Below are positions 9,978 to 18,137 of a stretch of DNA of 64,000 nt, piece by piece (position 1 is the stretch's first letter; the number at the start of each line of letters is the position of its first letter). This stretch comes from Chitinophagaceae bacterium UBA1931. Its GTDB lineage: Bacteria; Bacteroidota; Bacteroidia; Chitinophagales; Chitinophagaceae. The notes below the pieces were generated by a model. The model was not told the DNA's origin, did no database searches, and saw only the letters and a list, made by a program, of their open reading frames with translations. Location of the stretch: positions 857,889 through 921,888 of the forward strand of contig DDFJ01000004.1 of the NCBI GenBank assembly GCA_002337125.1, read 5' to 3'. The position numbers and the translations under genes were made by a program.

Positions 9978-10801
9978 TCAGCTTCTTCCTGCTTTTTCTT
10001 AAAATCAAACAGCAGCATTACAGCAGGCGATAAACCTAACTGCTGATGATAAGCTGCTGCTACATCAACCCTGAACTGACCAAACTTTAACCCAATACCA
10101 GCAAAAGGCTGGGCGGTTACTGTATTAATGCCTGCCCTCACCAATAATTGTTTTACCAGGCTGTACTGAAACGCCGCATTCACACCCACATTCTTATTTT
10201 CCTCTTTGATTATTTCAGCTGAAAGGAAGAATTTATCTGATACTTCGTAACCCAGTCCTCCCCTGTACAAAAAAGCAATTTTCTCATTCTTTGACTTGTT
10301 CAAATTTCCGCCAACCGGGTTGTATACACTAAATCCTGCATGAAGTTTTTCACTGAGATGCATGAGCATTCCTGCTTCAAAATAAAAAGCTGAAGAAGAC
10401 TGGTAGGCAGGAATACGCAGGTTGTAATAATTGAATTTCACACCAGCATCAATCTTTGATCCAAGCGGTAAAGCATACGACAGTGATAATTGCGATTCAT
10501 TAAAATTACTGTAACCAAAATAATCGGCCTGCAATCCAAATGATCCTGAATTTGTTTCAAAACCCGCCACAGCAGTGTACTGGCTGAAGGCATTCAGCAA
10601 AAACCGTCGTTCACTGTACACTCCTGCTCCATTTTTTGCATTGGCCAAAGCTGCCGGATTTATGATAAAAGAAAAGGCATCGGCATGGGAGGAGCTATAA
10701 GCACCCAAACCAGTGTAACTGCTGATCAGTGGCTGGCGAACAGTCTGTGCTTGGGAAATACAGGTGTAACAGGCGTAGCACAACAACAGATATTTTTTCA
10801 A
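9974..10801 (-). CDS. PorV/PorQ-like outer membrane beta-barrel protein
   Basis: A 275-residue exported protein. The start is TTG at 10801 (residues MKKYLLLCYACYTCISQAQ, a signal peptide); no ATG fits. After it comes INPAALANAKN, the N-terminal pattern seen in PorV/PorQ-type and other FadL-fold barrels, then alternating strands with repeated turns such as LPLGSKIDAGVKFNYYNLR. The tail EFDKKK-like end is charged. Function is not known; a member of the same fold family, PorV, is an attachment partner of T9SS substrates. It is first in a two-gene unit and its stop overlaps the start of the helix-hairpin-helix barrel gene, which suggests the two products work together. Confidence 0.7.
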   Translation of the reverse strand: MKKYLLLCYACYTCISQAQTVRQPLISSYTGLGAYSSSHADAFSFIINPAALANAKNGAGVYSERRFLLNAFSQYTAVAGFETNSGSFGLQADYFGYSNFNESQLSLSYALPLGSKIDAGVKFNYYNLRIPAYQSSSAFYFEAGMLMHLSEKLHAGFSVYNPVGGNLNKSKNEKIAFLYRGGLGYEVSDKFFLSAEIIKEENKNVGVNAAFQYSLVKQLLVRAGINTVTAQPFAGIGLKFGQFRVDVAAAYHQQLGLSPAVMLLFDFKKKQEEAE

Positions 10802-10899
10802 ACAGATTAGTTTTAGACTGAAAAAATAATCTTTTCGTTTGCTTTATGCAACTGCAGTTTTAATTTTTTCCCAGTTCACTTAAAACGGCCTGTGTGCAT

Positions 10900-10907
10900 T
10901 ATTTTTG
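10900..10907 (+). promoter_or_regulatory. -7 promoter box abutting the folD start
   Basis: TATTTTTG matches TAnnTTTG and ends 5 bases before the folD ATG at 10912. The transcript would be leaderless or nearly so. No -33 TTG was found at the usual distance. Confidence 0.5.
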
Positions 10908-10911
10908 CAGC

Positions 10912-11793
10912 ATGCAATTACTCGATGGTAAACTGGCAGCTCAAGCCATAAAAGACGATCTGAAAGCGAAAACAGCAGCATTAACAGCAAGTGGTAACCG
11001 TCCGCCACACCTGGCAGCAATCCTTGTGGGAACTGATGGTGCAAGTGAAACTTATGTAGCGTCAAAAGCAAAAAACTGTGCTGAAATTGGTTTTGAATCT
11101 ACCCTGAAACGTTTTCCTGAAACGATTTCTGAAGAGGAGCTGCTGAATGAAATTGAACTGCTCAACAACGATGATAATATTGATGGCGTTCTTGTTCAGC
11201 TTCCCCTGCCCAAGCACATCAGTGATGATAAGGTGATCAACAAAATCAATCCCGCAAAAGATGTGGATGGATTTCATCCTGTAAGTGTGGGAAATATGGT
11301 TAGCGGAACACCAACGTTTATTCCGGCTACTCCTTATGGCATTTTACTCATGCTTGAACATTACAATATTCAAACATCAGGTAAACATGCTGTAGTAATT
11401 GGCCGAAGCCATATTGTTGGTACACCCATGAGCATTTTATTAAGCCGTAAAGCTTATCCCGGTAATTGCACTGTAACAACCTGCCATTCGGCAACCACCA
11501 ACTTAAAAGAAATTTGTTTGCAGGGTGATATTATTGTTGCGGCGTTGGGCAAACCCGAATTTTTAACAGCCGATATGGTGAAAGAAGGTGCTGTGATTAT
11601 TGACGTAGGTATTACCAGGGTTCCCGATGCAACAAAGAAAAGCGGCTTTGCGTTGAAAGGCGATGTAAAATTTGATGAAGTTGCTCCAAAGAGCAGTTAT
11701 ATCACGCCTGTTCCAGGTGGTGTTGGGCTCATGACAATTGCAGGCTTGCTGATGAATACTTACAATGCTTACCTGCAGAAAGAAAATAAATAA
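10912..11793 (+). CDS. folD: bifunctional methylenetetrahydrofolate dehydrogenase / methenyltetrahydrofolate cyclohydrolase
   Basis: FolD interconverts 5,10-methylene-THF, 5,10-methenyl-THF and 10-formyl-THF, feeding purine, thymidylate and formyl-methionine synthesis. The 293-residue cytoplasmic protein shows the N-terminal segment with YVASKAKNCAEIGF (catalytic Tyr and Lys), VDGVLVQLPLPKH-type motif (DGVLVQLPLPKH), DVDGFHP, and the Rossmann part VVIGRSHIVGTPM, with PGGVGLMT near the end. I chose the ATG at 10912 (MQLLDGKL), as in homologues, over an in-frame GTG at 10894. The gene is divergent from the barrel pair and 29 bases upstream of queE; no terminator separates them. Confidence 0.97.
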   Translation: MQLLDGKLAAQAIKDDLKAKTAALTASGNRPPHLAAILVGTDGASETYVASKAKNCAEIGFESTLKRFPETISEEELLNEIELLNNDDNIDGVLVQLPLPKHISDDKVINKINPAKDVDGFHPVSVGNMVSGTPTFIPATPYGILLMLEHYNIQTSGKHAVVIGRSHIVGTPMSILLSRKAYPGNCTVTTCHSATTNLKEICLQGDIIVAALGKPEFLTADMVKEGAVIIDVGITRVPDATKKSGFALKGDVKFDEVAPKSSYITPVPGGVGLMTIAGLLMNTYNAYLQKENK

Positions 11794-11822
11794 CAGCATC
11801 CGATAAACGTTTTACTTTTTCA

Positions 11823-12476
11823 ATGACCGGCCAATCAATTTCCACGCAACAACTTCTTCCTGTAATGGAATCGTTTTATACGTTACAGGGTGAAGGATAT
11901 CACCAGGGTAAAGCAGCATACTTTATACGCCTGGGCGGTTGTGATGTTGGTTGTGTTTGGTGCGATGTAAAAGAAAGCTGGGACGCAGATAAACATCCAA
12001 AGTTCAGCATTGATGAAATAGTTGAAAAAGCTTTGCAAGAAGTTGCAACTGACAGTTTACAGGTTGCATCAAAACTTCCAATAGTTGTTGTAACCGGTGG
12101 TGAACCGTTATTACACAATTTATCAGCATTAACAAAAGCACTGCACGCAGCCGGTTTTCAAACAAATATTGAAACATCAGGATCAAGCCCGTTAAGCGGC
12201 GATTGGGACTGGATTTGTCTTTCGCCCAAAAAGTTCAAAGCACCATTAGCCGAAATTCTGCCAAAAGCAAACGAGCTGAAGGTTGTTATCTTCAACAAAT
12301 CTGATTTTGACTGGGCCGAACAATATGCAGCGCAGGTTTCTCCTCAGTGCAAACTTTATCTGCAGCCTGAATGGGACAAAGCTGGTCAGAACACAGCGCT
12401 GATCATCGATTATATCAAGGCTAATCCTAAATGGGAACTGAGTCTGCAGATTCATAAATACATCAACGTTCCCTAA
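11823..12476 (+). CDS. queE: 7-carboxy-7-deazaguanine synthase (radical SAM)
   Basis: QueE rearranges 6-carboxy-tetrahydropterin to 7-carboxy-7-deazaguanine, the third step of preQ0/queuosine synthesis. The 217-residue protein has the compact QueE form: ESFYTLQGEG near the N-terminus, the radical-SAM cluster motif in QueE spacing (GGCDVGCVWCD: Cys40, Cys44, Cys47), the SAM-binding VVTGGEP, and NIETSG. The C-terminal LQIHKYINVP is typical of Bacteroidota QueE. The other queuosine genes (queC, queD, queF) are not in the window. It follows folD by 29 bases and may share its transcript. Confidence 0.95.
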   Translation: MTGQSISTQQLLPVMESFYTLQGEGYHQGKAAYFIRLGGCDVGCVWCDVKESWDADKHPKFSIDEIVEKALQEVATDSLQVASKLPIVVVTGGEPLLHNLSALTKALHAAGFQTNIETSGSSPLSGDWDWICLSPKKFKAPLAEILPKANELKVVIFNKSDFDWAEQYAAQVSPQCKLYLQPEWDKAGQNTALIIDYIKANPKWELSLQIHKYINVP

Positions 12477-12488
12477 AAGGGAAAAATC

Positions 12489-12561
12489 AAAAGTCAAAAA
12501 TTAAAACAGAACTTGACGGAAAAGGGTTTTTAAACTAAATCCTCCGTTGATTTTGACTTTT
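12489..12561. repeat. 11-bp inverted repeat between queE and the PorE-like gene
   Basis: AAAAGTCAAAA at 12489-12499 is matched by TTTTGACTTTT at 12551-12561, 51 bases apart. The stretch is A/T-rich and not a compact terminator. It may be a remnant repeat or a weak operator; its role is unknown. Confidence 0.4.
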
Positions 12562-12621
12562 ACCTTCCGTTTACAACATCTTGCCTTTGTTTTCGTTTTT
12601 ATCTTTATAAAAAGAAAAACA

Positions 12622-14526
12622 TTGAACAGATTATTACTCTTTTTCAGTTTGCTCATTGGTTTTACTGCAAACGCCCAGTGGTACGATCCGGGTAAAGTAA
12701 ATGTAAAGATTGGATACAAGTATGCTGATGCACTCAATGAAGCCCGCATGAAGAATTATGACAAGGCGCTTCAGTTGATAGATGAATGCATTGCTTCCGA
12801 TAAAAAATTTGTAGATGCCTACCTGAGCAAGGCCGGCATTTTCTCCGAACAAAAAAAATATAAACCTGCTGTTGAATGGTACAATACAGCGAGGAACCTC
12901 GATTCAGTTTACTTCAACACGTTTCTGCTACCCTACTCCATTGCGCTTGCCGGTAATGGTGAGTTTGAAAATGCATTGCATGCAATTATTCAATACCTGC
13001 AGAAACCAAACCTTAATGAGCGTTTAGCCAAATCGGCCAACTATCGTAAAAAATGTTACGAGTTTGCAATTAACTATTCTATCAGGCATCCGCAAAAAGA
13101 TTATGTTTTTACGCCGCAGAATTTAGGCGACAGCATCAACACCAAACTGCTTGAATATTTTCCAACAACAACAATCGACGGAAACACATTGATTTTTACC
13201 CGACGTATTGGCCAGGAAGATTTTTTTGTGAGTGAACGGAAAAATGGAGTGTGGAGCAAAGCTGTTCCATTACCCGGCAATCTCAATACAGCCGAAAACG
13301 AAGGTGCACAAACCATTTCGCAGGATGGAAAAATGCTCATCTTCACCGGTTGCAATATGCCCGATGGTGAAGGCAGCTGCGATTTATATGTTTCCTATCT
13401 CACCAAAAACGGTTGGGGCGAACGCATCAATATAGGCCGGGTTATTAATACCGAATTCTGGGAAAGTCAACCCAGCTTATCACCCGATAAAAGAGCATTG
13501 TATTTTGCCGCACGTGACCCTTCCGGTTATGGAGGAAGTGATTTGTTTGTAAGTTACCTGCAACCTAACGGTAAATGGGGAACGCCGCAAAATTTAGGAC
13601 CAGAGATTAATACAAGTGCCGATGAAAGTTGCCCGTTTATCCATGCCGATAATCAAACACTTTATTTCACCAGTAATGGTTTGCCCGGCTATGGCGGCAA
13701 TGATTTGTTCTTTGTAAAAAAACAAGCCGATGGCACTTGGGGAAAACCTGAAAACCTTGGTTATCCTGTTAATACAATTGATGATGAAGGATCGTTAACC
13801 ATTGCCAGCGATGGTAAAACTGCCTATTATTCAAGCGATGGTGCCGACAGCCGTGGCGGTCTTGACATTTACACGTTTGAATTACCACAGGCCGACAGAC
13901 CTAACAAAACTTTATGGGTCAAAGGAAATGTATTTGACAGTAAAACAAAAGCCGGTTTACCTTCTTCTGTTGAATTGATTGATCTGTTCACTTCACAAAC
14001 CATCAGTAAAGTGCAAACAGATGAAGAGGGAAATTATCTCATTACTTTACCTGTTGGAAATAATTATGTGTTTAATGTAAACAGGAAAGGCTATCTCTTC
14101 TATTCTGAAAACTTTTTGCTGAAAGAACAAACAGTTGATACGCCTTTAACCATCAACATTCCGTTAATACCCATTGAAGTAAATGCAAGTATTGTATTGA
14201 AGAATATTTTCTTTGACAGCAAACAATCAGTACTGAAGCCTGAATCAATGATTGAACTTGATAAAGTCATTCAACTGATGAAAGAAAACCCAACTGTTCA
14301 GATTGAAATCAGCGGCTATACCGACAATGTGGGTAAACCTGCCGACAACCTGAAACTTTCAGTTGACAGGGCAAAATCAGTGATCAATTATTTACTCTAC
14401 AAAGGAATTCCTGCAAACAGGTTAAGTTCAAAAGGCTTTGGAGAAACCAAACCTGTAGCAGATAATAAAACAGAAGATGGTCGTGCAAAAAACAGGCGCA
14501 CAGAGTTGAAGGTGTTAAGCAAATAA
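12622..14526 (+). CDS. PorE-like OmpA-family protein (TPR, PD40 propeller, CRD, OmpA C-terminal domain)
   Basis: A 634-residue envelope protein. The best start is TTG at 12622, which gives a clean signal peptide MNRLLLFFSLLIGFTANAQ; a TTG at 12547 is in frame but adds an unlikely extension, and there is no ATG. Domains in order: TPR-like helices (35-150), PD40/WD40-like blades (170-420, e.g. LYFAARDPSGYGGSDLFVS and its repeats), a carboxypeptidase-regulatory-like sandwich (432-505), and an OmpA C-terminal peptidoglycan-binding domain (525-634, SGYTDNVG, NRRTEL). This is the layout of PorE, the T9SS-associated peptidoglycan-anchoring protein, though similar proteins exist outside T9SS. It is followed directly by dprA. 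Confidence 0.85.
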   Translation: MNRLLLFFSLLIGFTANAQWYDPGKVNVKIGYKYADALNEARMKNYDKALQLIDECIASDKKFVDAYLSKAGIFSEQKKYKPAVEWYNTARNLDSVYFNTFLLPYSIALAGNGEFENALHAIIQYLQKPNLNERLAKSANYRKKCYEFAINYSIRHPQKDYVFTPQNLGDSINTKLLEYFPTTTIDGNTLIFTRRIGQEDFFVSERKNGVWSKAVPLPGNLNTAENEGAQTISQDGKMLIFTGCNMPDGEGSCDLYVSYLTKNGWGERINIGRVINTEFWESQPSLSPDKRALYFAARDPSGYGGSDLFVSYLQPNGKWGTPQNLGPEINTSADESCPFIHADNQTLYFTSNGLPGYGGNDLFFVKKQADGTWGKPENLGYPVNTIDDEGSLTIASDGKTAYYSSDGADSRGGLDIYTFELPQADRPNKTLWVKGNVFDSKTKAGLPSSVELIDLFTSQTISKVQTDEEGNYLITLPVGNNYVFNVNRKGYLFYSENFLLKEQTVDTPLTINIPLIPIEVNASIVLKNIFFDSKQSVLKPESMIELDKVIQLMKENPTVQIEISGYTDNVGKPADNLKLSVDRAKSVINYLLYKGIPANRLSSKGFGETKPVADNKTEDGRAKNRRTELKVLSK

Positions 14527-15644
14527 TGTATTTTGAATGCATGAACACCGACCTGATCTTTCAGCTTGCTTTAACACATGTACCTAATATTGGAAAGGTA
14601 CAGGCCAAAATTCTTGCAGAACATTTTTCCTCTGCTGAAGAAATATTCAAAGCACGCAAATCTTCATTAGAAAAAATTGAAGGTATTGGTGAAGTAAGAG
14701 CAAACAGCATCAAACAATTTTCATCATTCAGTGATAATGAAGAGGAAATAAAATTTATTGAGCAATACAAGATCACTCCGCTTTATATCACTGATCAAAA
14801 TTACCCGCAACGTTTATTGCATTGTTACGATCCGCCCACTGTTCTTTTTTACAGGGGCACAGCCGATCTCAATGCATCTAAAATCATTTCCATCATCGGC
14901 ACAAGAAATAATTCTGATTATGGAAAAATGATCACAGAAAAAATCCTGGATGATCTTGCAGCACTTTCACCATTAATCATCAGCGGACTTGCTTATGGTA
15001 TTGATGCAATAGCACATAAATATTCGGTGAAACACCAGTTAGCAACTGTTGCAGTTCTTGCACATGGATTGGATACAATCTATCCATCGCAACACAAATC
15101 ACTTGCAAAGGAGATGATTGCAGGAAATGGCGGTGTACTTACTGAATTCAGAAAAGAAACAAATCCCGACAGGCATAATTTTCCAACACGTAACAGAATT
15201 GTTGCAGGCATGTGCGACGCAACGGTAGTAATAGAAACAGGGAAAAAAGGTGGCAGTATGATCACCGCCAATCTTGCCAACAATTACAACAGGGATGTGT
15301 TTGCTGTACCCGGTAAAACAACCGATTCAAAAAGCGAGGGATGCAATTACCTTATTCAAAGTAACAAAGCTGTTTTAATCACAAGTGGTGAAGATATTAT
15401 TGAGCAAATGGGTTGGCAATCCAAACAAAAAGAAAATAAACCCAAACAGCGTGAACTGTTTATTGAGTTGACTGAAGATGAAAAAACAATTTATCAGTTG
15501 CTACAGTCAAAAGACAGTTTTCATATTGATGAAATCAATCTTCAATGTGCACTCAGCAGCAGTGCTATTGCAGCTGCTTTGCTTTCGATGGAGCTGCAGG
15601 GAATTGTACAAAGCTTGCCAGGCAAATTATATGCATTGATATAA
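14526..15644 (+). CDS. dprA: DNA-processing protein DprA
   Basis: DprA binds incoming single-stranded DNA and loads RecA during natural transformation. The protein has an N-terminal helix-hairpin-helix-like part (THVPNIGKVQAKILAEHF, IEGIGEVRA), then the Rossmann-like DprA core with IGTRNNSDYG, ISGLAYGIDAIAH, LAHGLDTIYP, FPTRNRIVAG and KKGGSMITA. A C-terminal winged-helix-like segment follows (about 305-372). The ATG at 14526 overlaps the previous stop by one base; a second ATG at 14541 (MNTDLIFQLAL) matches usual N-termini better, so the true protein may be five residues shorter. Length of 372 is normal for Bacteroidota. The close junction suggests co-transcription with the PorE-like gene. 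Confidence 0.95.
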   Translation: MYFECMNTDLIFQLALTHVPNIGKVQAKILAEHFSSAEEIFKARKSSLEKIEGIGEVRANSIKQFSSFSDNEEEIKFIEQYKITPLYITDQNYPQRLLHCYDPPTVLFYRGTADLNASKIISIIGTRNNSDYGKMITEKILDDLAALSPLIISGLAYGIDAIAHKYSVKHQLATVAVLAHGLDTIYPSQHKSLAKEMIAGNGGVLTEFRKETNPDRHNFPTRNRIVAGMCDATVVIETGKKGGSMITANLANNYNRDVFAVPGKTTDSKSEGCNYLIQSNKAVLITSGEDIIEQMGWQSKQKENKPKQRELFIELTEDEKTIYQLLQSKDSFHIDEINLQCALSSSAIAAALLSMELQGIVQSLPGKLYALI

Positions 15645-15651
15645 ACAGGAA

Positions 15652-15667
15652 TGCCCCTTTCGGGGCA
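15652..15667. terminator. small hairpin between convergent dprA and the collagen-like lipoprotein gene
   Basis: TGCCCC and GGGGCA form a perfect 6-bp stem with a 4-base loop eight bases past the dprA stop. There is no strong T-run, so termination is only likely, not certain. Confidence 0.45.
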
Positions 15668-15693
15668 CCCGTTTCTAACTAAACCAGACCCGC

Positions 15694-16398
15694 CTAAGGT
15701 TTTATATTCAGGATTTTACATACCATATCGTACGACATCCCCTTCAGTTGATCAAAAGAATATCCAGCTGCAGCACCTGTTTCAAACCTTCCGCCAATTG
15801 CCCCAGCAATAGCAATGATTTTAAACTTATAATTAGGAATAGGATAAACCGACAATGCTGAAGAACCTGAAGGGAGAGTCCCGGCAGAACCGTTAGGAGT
15901 AAAGAAATAATGCAACCTAACTTTCCCTAAAAAGGTTTCATACACAACATTGTAATAATATTGGCTTCCAAAAGCAAGAAAAGAATAATCCAATGGAGTC
16001 CATTGTGATGTGTTATTAGTAGTATTGGCCGTAAAGTAAACTAAAACAAGCCCGTTATCAAGTATTGATTGTGTAACACCTGTATAAGATCTATCATAAT
16101 AACGGGTAAACCAGCTTGTGGATCCACCTGTAGCTGTGGTAAATGAATAGTTACTGTTCCAAATCCAGTTACTGTTCGTTAATGTAAACGTGTCAACCTT
16201 TACATTCGCATTTCCCTGTGGCCCTGTGGCACCAGTGGGGCCCGTGGCGCCAGTTGCTCCTGTTGCACCGGTTGCGCCAGTAGCACCAGTAGCACCAGTA
16301 GGACCTGCAGGTCCGGCTGGCCCTGTATCACCTTTACATGCACTAAGAAGAATAATTGTTGTAAGCGCCAAAAACGCAGTAAAAAAAAGTTTTCTCAT
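15694..16398 (-). CDS. collagen-like repeat lipoprotein
   Basis: A 234-residue predicted lipoprotein: the signal ends in IILLSAC (Cys21). Residues 22-62 are Gly-X-Y triplets (GDTGPAGPAGPTGATGATG and so on, about 13 triplets), the sequence pattern of a collagen triple helix. The rest (about 63-234) is a globular domain with many aromatic residues, NSNWIWNSNYSFTTATG and onward; I recognise no catalytic motif. The form is that of Bacteroidota and Firmicutes collagen-like surface proteins in which the repeat works as a trimeric stalk. The function is unknown. The repeat DNA consists of near-identical 9-base units, so its length may vary between strains. Confidence 0.8.
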   Translation of the reverse strand: MRKLFFTAFLALTTIILLSACKGDTGPAGPAGPTGATGATGATGATGATGATGPTGATGPQGNANVKVDTFTLTNSNWIWNSNYSFTTATGGSTSWFTRYYDRSYTGVTQSILDNGLVLVYFTANTTNNTSQWTPLDYSFLAFGSQYYYNVVYETFLGKVRLHYFFTPNGSAGTLPSGSSALSVYPIPNYKFKIIAIAGAIGGRFETGAAAGYSFDQLKGMSYDMVCKILNIKP

Positions 16399-16520
16399 TT
16401 TTTTGTTGTTAATGTGTTATTGATTGCACAAACCTACTCCGCTGGAACTTCGTCTGCAATACCCAAAAAGTGGGGTTTTTATTCACTATTTCGGGTATTT
16501 TTTATTCAGGCAGCTGCCGA

Positions 16521-16553
16521 TTTGGAAGCAAATACCTCATTCCTTTATCTTTG
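16521..16553 (+). promoter_or_regulatory. promoter of guaB
   Basis: TTTG at 16521-16524, a 21-base spacer and TATCTTTG at 16546-16553 match the -33/-7 pattern. The ATG at 16557 starts only 3 bases after the -7 box, so the mRNA is probably leaderless. This also decides the start codon. Confidence 0.65.
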
Positions 16554-16556
16554 CAC

Positions 16557-18053
16557 ATGGCAACAAGAAATAACTCCACTTTCAGCAAAGCTGTTCTCAA
16601 CAAATTTTTCGGTGAAGGTTTAACGTTTGATGATGTTCTTCTTATGCCCGCATACAGCGAGGTGTTACCAAGAGAAACCAATATCAGCACACATCTTACC
16701 AAATCAATCCAGTTAAATATTCCCATGCTTTCGGCAGCAATGGATACAGTTACCGAAGCAGGTCTTGCAATTGCACTTGCCCGTGAAGGCGGCATTGGCA
16801 TATTGCATAAAAACATGAGCATTGAAGACCAGGCAGCCCAGGTACGTAAAGTAAAAAGAAGCGAAAGCGGACTGATTATTGACCCCATCACCCTGCATCA
16901 GGATGCCACCATTGGCGATGCATTATTACTGATGAAGGAAAACAAAATCGGTGGCATCCCTATTGTTGATCAAAGTAAAAGACTCGTTGGCATCTTAACT
17001 AATCGTGATCTTCGCTTTGAAACAAACAAGAAAAGAAAAATCAGTGAAGTAATGACTTCACAAAACCTTGTTACTGCTCCCGAAGGGACAGACATGAAAA
17101 AAGCAAAAACCATTCTCAGTAAACATAAAATTGAAAAGCTGCCTGTAATTAAGAAAGATGGCACATTAATCGGCTTAATTACTTATCGTGACATACTTCA
17201 ATTGCAAAGTCATCCCAATGCCGTGAAAGATGAATTTGGACGTTTACTTGTTGGTGCAGCATTAGGTATTACTTATGATTTGTACGACCGTGCAGCTGCA
17301 TTACAGCATGTAGGTGTTGATGTGGTTAGTCTCGACAGTGCACATGGCCACAGCAAAGGAGTAATTGATGCACTGAAAGGATTGAAAAAGAATTTCAAAA
17401 AACTGCAGGTAATTGCAGGTAATGCAGGTACAGGCGCAGGTGCAAAAGCATTAGCCGATGCAGGTGCTGATGCAGTGAAAATTGGTATTGGTCCAGGATC
17501 AATTTGTACAACACGTGTTGTAGCTGGTATTGGTGTACCCCAACTTACTGCAGTAATGGAAGCTGCATTTGCATTAAAATCAAAAGGTATTCCTGTTATT
17601 GCTGATGGTGGTATTAGATACACAGGCGATATGGTGAAAGCCTTGGCAGCAGGTGCTTCATCTGTTATGATGGGAAGTGTTTTTGCAGGCACAGAAGAAA
17701 GCCCCGGCGAAACCATTATTTACGAAGGAAGAAAATTCAAGCAATACCGTGGCATGGGTTCTATCGGTGCGATGCAGAAAGGCAGTAGTGACCGTTATTT
17801 CCAGGATGTGGAAGATGGCATTAAAAAATTAGTGCCTGAAGGAATTGAAGGACGGGTTCCCTTTAAAGGAAATGTTAGTGAGATCGTACATCAATATACT
17901 GGCGGGTTAAAAGCAGGTATGGGTTATTGCGGAGCAAAATCAATTAAGGAATTGCAGGATGCAAAATTTGTAGTCATCACCAACGCTGGAATGAAAGAAA
18001 GTCATCCGCATGATGTCATCATCACAAAAGAAAGTCCGAACTATTCAAGATAA
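16557..18053 (+). CDS. guaB: inosine-5'-monophosphate dehydrogenase
   Basis: GuaB oxidises IMP to XMP with NAD+, the committed step of guanine nucleotide synthesis. The 498-residue protein is of normal length. It has the (beta/alpha)8 barrel beginning GLTFDDVLLMPAYS, two CBS domains (about 107-160 and 167-220), the substrate loop GPGSICTTR with catalytic Cys317, ADGGIRYTGD, the flap-region YRGMGSIGAM, and the C-terminal GGLKAGMGYCGA. The ATG at 16557 (MATRNNSTF) is chosen because it matches homologues and lies directly behind the -7 box; an upstream in-frame ATG at 16470 precedes the promoter. A 9-bp hairpin terminator follows the gene. Confidence 0.97.
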   Translation: MATRNNSTFSKAVLNKFFGEGLTFDDVLLMPAYSEVLPRETNISTHLTKSIQLNIPMLSAAMDTVTEAGLAIALAREGGIGILHKNMSIEDQAAQVRKVKRSESGLIIDPITLHQDATIGDALLLMKENKIGGIPIVDQSKRLVGILTNRDLRFETNKKRKISEVMTSQNLVTAPEGTDMKKAKTILSKHKIEKLPVIKKDGTLIGLITYRDILQLQSHPNAVKDEFGRLLVGAALGITYDLYDRAAALQHVGVDVVSLDSAHGHSKGVIDALKGLKKNFKKLQVIAGNAGTGAGAKALADAGADAVKIGIGPGSICTTRVVAGIGVPQLTAVMEAAFALKSKGIPVIADGGIRYTGDMVKALAAGASSVMMGSVFAGTEESPGETIIYEGRKFKQYRGMGSIGAMQKGSSDRYFQDVEDGIKKLVPEGIEGRVPFKGNVSEIVHQYTGGLKAGMGYCGAKSIKELQDAKFVVITNAGMKESHPHDVIITKESPNYSR

Positions 18054-18088
18054 TTTCCGTTCAGGAATTAATACAATTTAAACTTTAT

Positions 18089-18119
18089 AATGCCGGATAT
18101 TTCTGTCCGGCATTCTTAT
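18089..18119 (+). terminator. intrinsic terminator of guaB
   Basis: A perfect 9-bp stem (AATGCCGGA at 18089-18097, TCCGGCATT at 18106-18114) with an 8-base loop, followed by CTTATTTTTAC. It contains an in-frame ATG (18090) of the lnt reading frame, which argues against that ATG being the lnt start. Confidence 0.8.
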
Positions 18120-18137
18120 TTTTACAAAAACAACTAT

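Noticed and set aside
12501..12749. An 82-codon minus-strand frame
   Set aside because: It covers the upstream region and signal peptide of the PorE-like gene on the opposite strand and matches no family.
16190..16423. A plus-strand frame with repeated VAPVAP
   Set aside because: It is the antisense reading of the collagen repeat of the minus-strand lipoprotein, and has no start context.
18090..18137. The upstream ATG of the lnt frame as start
   Set aside because: It lies in the stem of the guaB terminator, and the extra 16 residues do not fit homologues; TTG at 18138 is preferred.
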